Notes under the pieces: model-generated
Told to the model about the DNA's origin: nothing
The model's input: only the letters and a program-made list of their open reading frames with translations
The model's database searches: none
In this document: in pieces, positions 61,021 through 64,000 of the stretch
How positions within the stretch are numbered: the first letter of the stretch is position 1
Layout of the letters: each line of letters opens with the position of its first letter
Made by a program: the position numbers and the translations under genes
Source: Hymenolepis diminuta
Lineage: Eukaryota; Platyhelminthes; Cestoda; Cyclophyllidea; Hymenolepididae
Direction of reading: 5' to 3'
Length of the DNA stretch: 64,000 nucleotides
Assembly: GCA_900708905.1 (NCBI GenBank)
Contig: CAADRB010000066.1
Location: 342,709 to 406,708, forward strand

Positions 61021-61939
61021 GGATCTCACCTTATTCGCCAATTAACCAGGGCGGATGTCAAAAAGTGTGCTTAACCATTGTGCAAGGTGATGGAAGAAAA
61101 AGACGATTAAGAATATTAAATTTTGAAAACAAACTTAAAATTTTACCATATTTTGTTTCCCTTTGACTGACTAAGATTGATTTGAGAGAATGAAACTTGT
61201 CTATATCCATCGTATTAACTCCGATCTTGATTATGGTTTGCTAGATCTCTGTTAGCTAAACACAACAGAGAATAGGTTTCTTATGCACCATTAACTCACT
61301 TCGCTTTTAGTAACAGCCTTCAGTTAATTAAGCATTCGTTATCGATTGCGGACTTATATTTTTTTTGTATTGTTAAGTCCTTCGGTTCTGTTGAGAATTG
61401 CAACTGTTCATTGCTGCACAATTATAAATTTTGGTTCTAAAATATCTAGATTTAGGTGAAACTGGGATAACAGCTTTTCAATATTTGGTAGGCAATATGA
61501 ATTTAGAGAATCCAGTAACCAATCACAAGTTGCTTTAACAAATTACCCTTTATGCATCGAACGTAGTATATCCCTATGTTAGTTCAATCCTTCATTGAAG
61601 TGATTCGAATCTGTTTAAAATTGGATATTGACCTAAATAATCATCCCAGGATCAAATTGTATTTTAATATCTTTAATCTATGCTTTCCTCGATAATCACC
61701 AATCAAACCGCTATTCTATCAGCCCATTTTATTTTTTTAATCATGGTGTCCTTCCAAATGCACATATTATAATTTTTGATATTGTTCCTACGAGATTGTA
61801 ATTTTGTTATTTTTGGGACACTGGTGGTGGACTTTAAACTCACGTCTGAACCAGATTTTTTAAGCTATGGCACTGACTATATGATTTACTATGCGGTTAT
61901 TGTTATTTCATTCCGATTTCATATCTAAGTGCATTTCAG
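61021..61939. other. Annexin 5' region (intron and/or promoter)
   Basis: The annexin start codon is preceded by a typical acceptor (gatttcatatctaagtgcatttcag), so a non-coding first exon should lie upstream. I cannot place it or the promoter in this AT-rich stretch. Confidence 0.45.
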
Positions 61940-61940
61940 A

Positions 61941-62028
61941 ATGGCTGGACTCCCGACTATTCGTCCTTATCCTTCTTTTAACGCCGACGATGATGCTAAA
62001 GAACTTAACCAAGCTATGAAGGGAATTG
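61941..62028 (+). CDS. Annexin, coding exon 1 (start codon)
   Basis: First coding exon of an annexin, a cytosolic protein that binds acidic membrane phospholipids in a calcium-dependent way. The acceptor cag ends at 61939 and ATG is at 61941, so the exon carries one base of 5' UTR. It encodes a short N-terminal tail (MAGLPTIRPYPSF) and the start of annexin repeat 1 (NADDDAKELNQAMKGIG). The AMKGIG-TDE type II calcium-binding loop is split by the intron after one base of a Gly codon. The donor is GTAAGT. The tail is short, as in annexins without an elaborate N-terminal regulatory domain. No other start is possible in this exon. Confidence 0.93.
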
Positions 62029-62206
62029 GTAAGTGACTTTCACATCTATGAGTCATCGTGTACCGCTCATAGTCATAGGTGTAGATGTTGCATTTTTTGA
62101 GTGTTTTGTACAGATACTCAAACCTATTATCATGGTTCATCAACCTGTTGAAATAACATCGAGTATTTCTCCTTTTACAGCACAATTTTTTAAAAATCTT
62201 TTGCAG

Positions 62207-62301
62207 GAACTGATGAGAAGAAGATCATCAGCATACTAGCTAACAGGTCAGCCAGTCAACGCAAGCAAATTGCCAGTCGCTATTTGGCCCTATACGGAAA
62301 G
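62207..62301 (+). CDS. Annexin, coding exon 2 (rest of repeat 1)
   Basis: Acceptor aaaatcttttgcag precedes 62207. Two bases complete the split Gly, then 31 codons run to phase 0 before donor GTAAGA. It supplies TDEKKIISILANRSASQRKQ and IASRYLALYGK, the classic helix B-C-D of an annexin repeat with the endonexin-fold residues G-x-GTDE and the R-S-x2-QR-x2-I core. Phase and spacing match exon 1 exactly. The 68-codon frame spanning the preceding intron is an artefact. Confidence 0.93.
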
Positions 62302-63475
62302 GTAAGATCTCTAACATATGAGCATTTCAGATAGATAGATCATGGAAATTGCACTTTACACATGGCTGAGAAGGTAGCTGTGTATCTAAATTTGTCATCT
62401 TGAGCGAATAATACTTACTGAGCCTTGTTCATTTTAATTTGTTAAATTTTAGCAAATTTATTTTTAGATTTTAAATTTAAAGTGTTAATTTTAATACTTT
62501 AGTTATCTCACCTCTATTACGCTAAGATCATGTAAACTGCTTGAGAGCTTGTAAGATCATTTCCCAACCTTTGGTAGAAAAAAAAGAAACTGAGTTGGTA
62601 AGACCTTCCAAACTTATCAACTGGATAATGAGCACTGTATGAGATGGTTAAGAATTTCCTCAGTTGTACAGGTCAGGAATCATGAAATTTGAATTTTGAT
62701 ACGCGAACTATCCATCTAGTAAATATTGCATAACTCTTCAATGCCATGAGTCTCCTTTCCCTCTCCTCCATCGTTAATTAATCTTACTGTTAAACTAAAT
62801 CATTTGCTTTCCGACGAAGAAAAATTGAAAAACAGGTTGTCTTGCGGGTTATAATAATTACTATTTCGGATTACATATGGTTTAGATAATTAAATATTTT
62901 ATGTATTTATTATACAGGAACTAAATTAATAGCTCATCTGCAACAGTTAAAAGGTTTCGTTATTTATGAATGTATGGAAACTTATATTTAAACTTCAATG
63001 TGAAGTTGAACTTTCACTTAACTCTTCAATGAAGCAACTGCTTCAGGCTACATTTTTATTGAGTTAGATAGAAACTCGTGTTCAATCACCGATTCTCAAC
63101 TTTTATTAGGCTTAGGTTGTTTTGCTATCATATTAAAAAAATTAAATACCCAAGAAAGCAACTTAAGTGTATGCATGCCTCAGTTACGTATATTTGTCAC
63201 TAAAATGAAGACTTTGCGTGCACTTAAACAAACATTTCCTTCATAATTTGATTTATTCGGCTTATACAACCGTAGGTAGTTCGACGGCATATTTCTAAGT
63301 TTTGGAATTTAAGTCGCACATTTCCACGCCTATTTTAGATTATTTGCCTTTTACTAAACCAATCATTATCAAAAATGGTAGACCGTCCAACGCCTTTAAT
63401 TGAATGAAAATGAATACTCAAGACACTGATTAATAATTTCAAATATCTTGTCAAAATTTCGCCTTTTCGTTTAAG
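62302..63475 (+). other. Annexin intron 2
   Basis: A 1.2-kb intron with donor GTAAGA and acceptor cgccttttcgtttaag. It contains an inverted copy of repeat family A at 62640-62745. Nothing else is recognised. Confidence 0.85.
62640..62745 (-). repeat. Dispersed repeat family A, copy 5 (inverted, in annexin intron)
   Basis: Contains gaatcatgaaatttgaattt, the complement of the family core. Read on the minus strand it also has GATGGATAGTTCGCGTATC before the core and CAGTGCTCATTATCCAG after it, in the same order as copy 4 (AATGGTTAGTTCACTTTCC ... CCAGTGCTTATTGATC). Confidence 0.55.
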
Positions 63476-63680
63476 AATTTGAAAGATGCTTTGAAGAGTG
63501 AACTGTCAGGGAACTTTGAGGTTGTTGTTCTGGCATCCCTACAAGAAGTTCCAGAAATGAAGGCAAGTGCCCTGCGCAAAGCCATGAAAGGAGCCGGTAC
63601 CGACGAACGAGTTCTCTTTCAAGTTATTTCTGTTGCCTCAAATCATGAAATCCAACAGATCAAACAGGCTTACAAAGAAC
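63476..63680 (+). CDS. Annexin, coding exon 3 (end of repeat 1, start of repeat 2)
   Basis: Acceptor ttttcgtttaag precedes 63476. The exon runs 68 codons plus one base to donor GTGAGT. It begins NLKDALKSELSGNFEVVVLA, the conserved last helix of repeat 1 with the K-S-E-L-S-G signature. After a linker (EVPEMKASALRKAMKGAG) it opens repeat 2 with a second GxGTDE calcium loop and FQVISVASNHEIQQIKQAYK. The open frame continues into the intron for about 30 codons, but the donor and loss of annexin similarity mark the true exon end. The remaining two and a half repeats lie beyond the window, so the gene is partial here. Confidence 0.93.
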
Positions 63681-64000
63681 GTGAGTGTGTTTATATATTA
63701 GCACGTTGTAAAGTCATCTCGTTGAATTACCTGATGATTATCAGTCATATCAAAAGAAGGATACAACATTCATAAGTCTCTGATTTTCACTGTCTCGTTT
63801 ATGGAGTTTTAATCGGTTCTTTTCAGTCACTTGACATGATTTTCTGTATTGAAACCTGCAATAATTTGACTTGGAAGATGTGCAAGCTAATCAGTTTGGT
63901 TGACAATAAAAGAGTAGAATCAATTTGGCCTACTTGGACTTAAGTTGATCCCCAGATGGCCAGCGATAACTAGAAAAGAAACGTCAAGTAAGGAACCATA
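63681..64000 (+). other. Annexin intron 3 (continues past window)
   Basis: Starts with GTGAGT. No further annexin exon is present before the window ends. Confidence 0.8.

Noticed and set aside
62033..62239. Plus-strand 68-codon frame across annexin intron 1
   Set aside because: It spans a well-defined intron and reads exon 2 in the wrong frame.
63681..63775. Continuation of the annexin exon-3 open frame to 63775
   Set aside because: A consensus GTGAGT donor at 63681 and immediate loss of annexin similarity show this is intron read-through.
1..64000. CRISPR arrays, rRNA genes, operons or bacterial-type systems
   Set aside because: No regularly spaced direct repeats, no rRNA-like conserved stretches, and no contiguous long ORFs. 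The sequence is eukaryotic and intron-rich.

Overview
This window is animal nuclear DNA. It is strongly AT-rich, roughly two thirds A+T by eye. It has no bacterial-style gene packing, and protein-coding information appears only as short exons with GT...AG boundaries separated by long introns. Two genes can be supported firmly. A mariner-type transposon relic and the style of the annexin and secreted genes suggest an arthropod. An AT-rich crustacean such as a parasitic copepod would fit, but that is an inference from remembered family resemblance, not a search.

Layout. The left 8.3 kb carries a minus-strand gene for a small secreted cysteine-rich protein. I traced its exons by splice sites and reading phase: 8251-8071, possibly 7903-7867, then 7003-6865, 3317-3131, 2797-2749 and 2249-2112. 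The last four junctions keep frame exactly, and an AATAAA follows the stop. The middle, from about 8.3 to 56.8 kb, is mostly non-coding. It holds a dead 1.28-kb mariner/Tc1-like element with terminal inverted repeats (39379-40657), at least one dispersed repeat family with five recognisable copies, pyrimidine-rich tracts, a TATA/octamer promoter candidate at 15.9 kb, and a scatter of exon-like open stretches. The best of these are a 3'-terminal exon at 31104-31264 with its own AATAAA, an ORF at 17826-18086, and exon-like ORFs near 9.3, 24.3, 29.9 and 35.4 kb.

The right end holds a candidate signal-peptide first exon on the minus strand (57105-57037). It also holds a clean phase-0/phase-0 201-nt plus-strand exon of possible zona-pellucida type (59143-59343) and a run of coding-like fragments at 60.1-61.0 kb. 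At the end lie the first three coding exons of an annexin (61941-62028, 62207-62301, 63476-63680), which continues beyond the window.

The genes here do not form a pathway. The annexin is a cytosolic calcium/phospholipid-binding protein, the left gene is secreted, and the rest is intronic, intergenic or transposon-derived. Nothing in the window looks like a CRISPR array, rRNA, a convincing tRNA or a prokaryotic-type system. Exon-like calls below about 0.4 confidence rest only on open frame plus splice-site context and should be read as leads.
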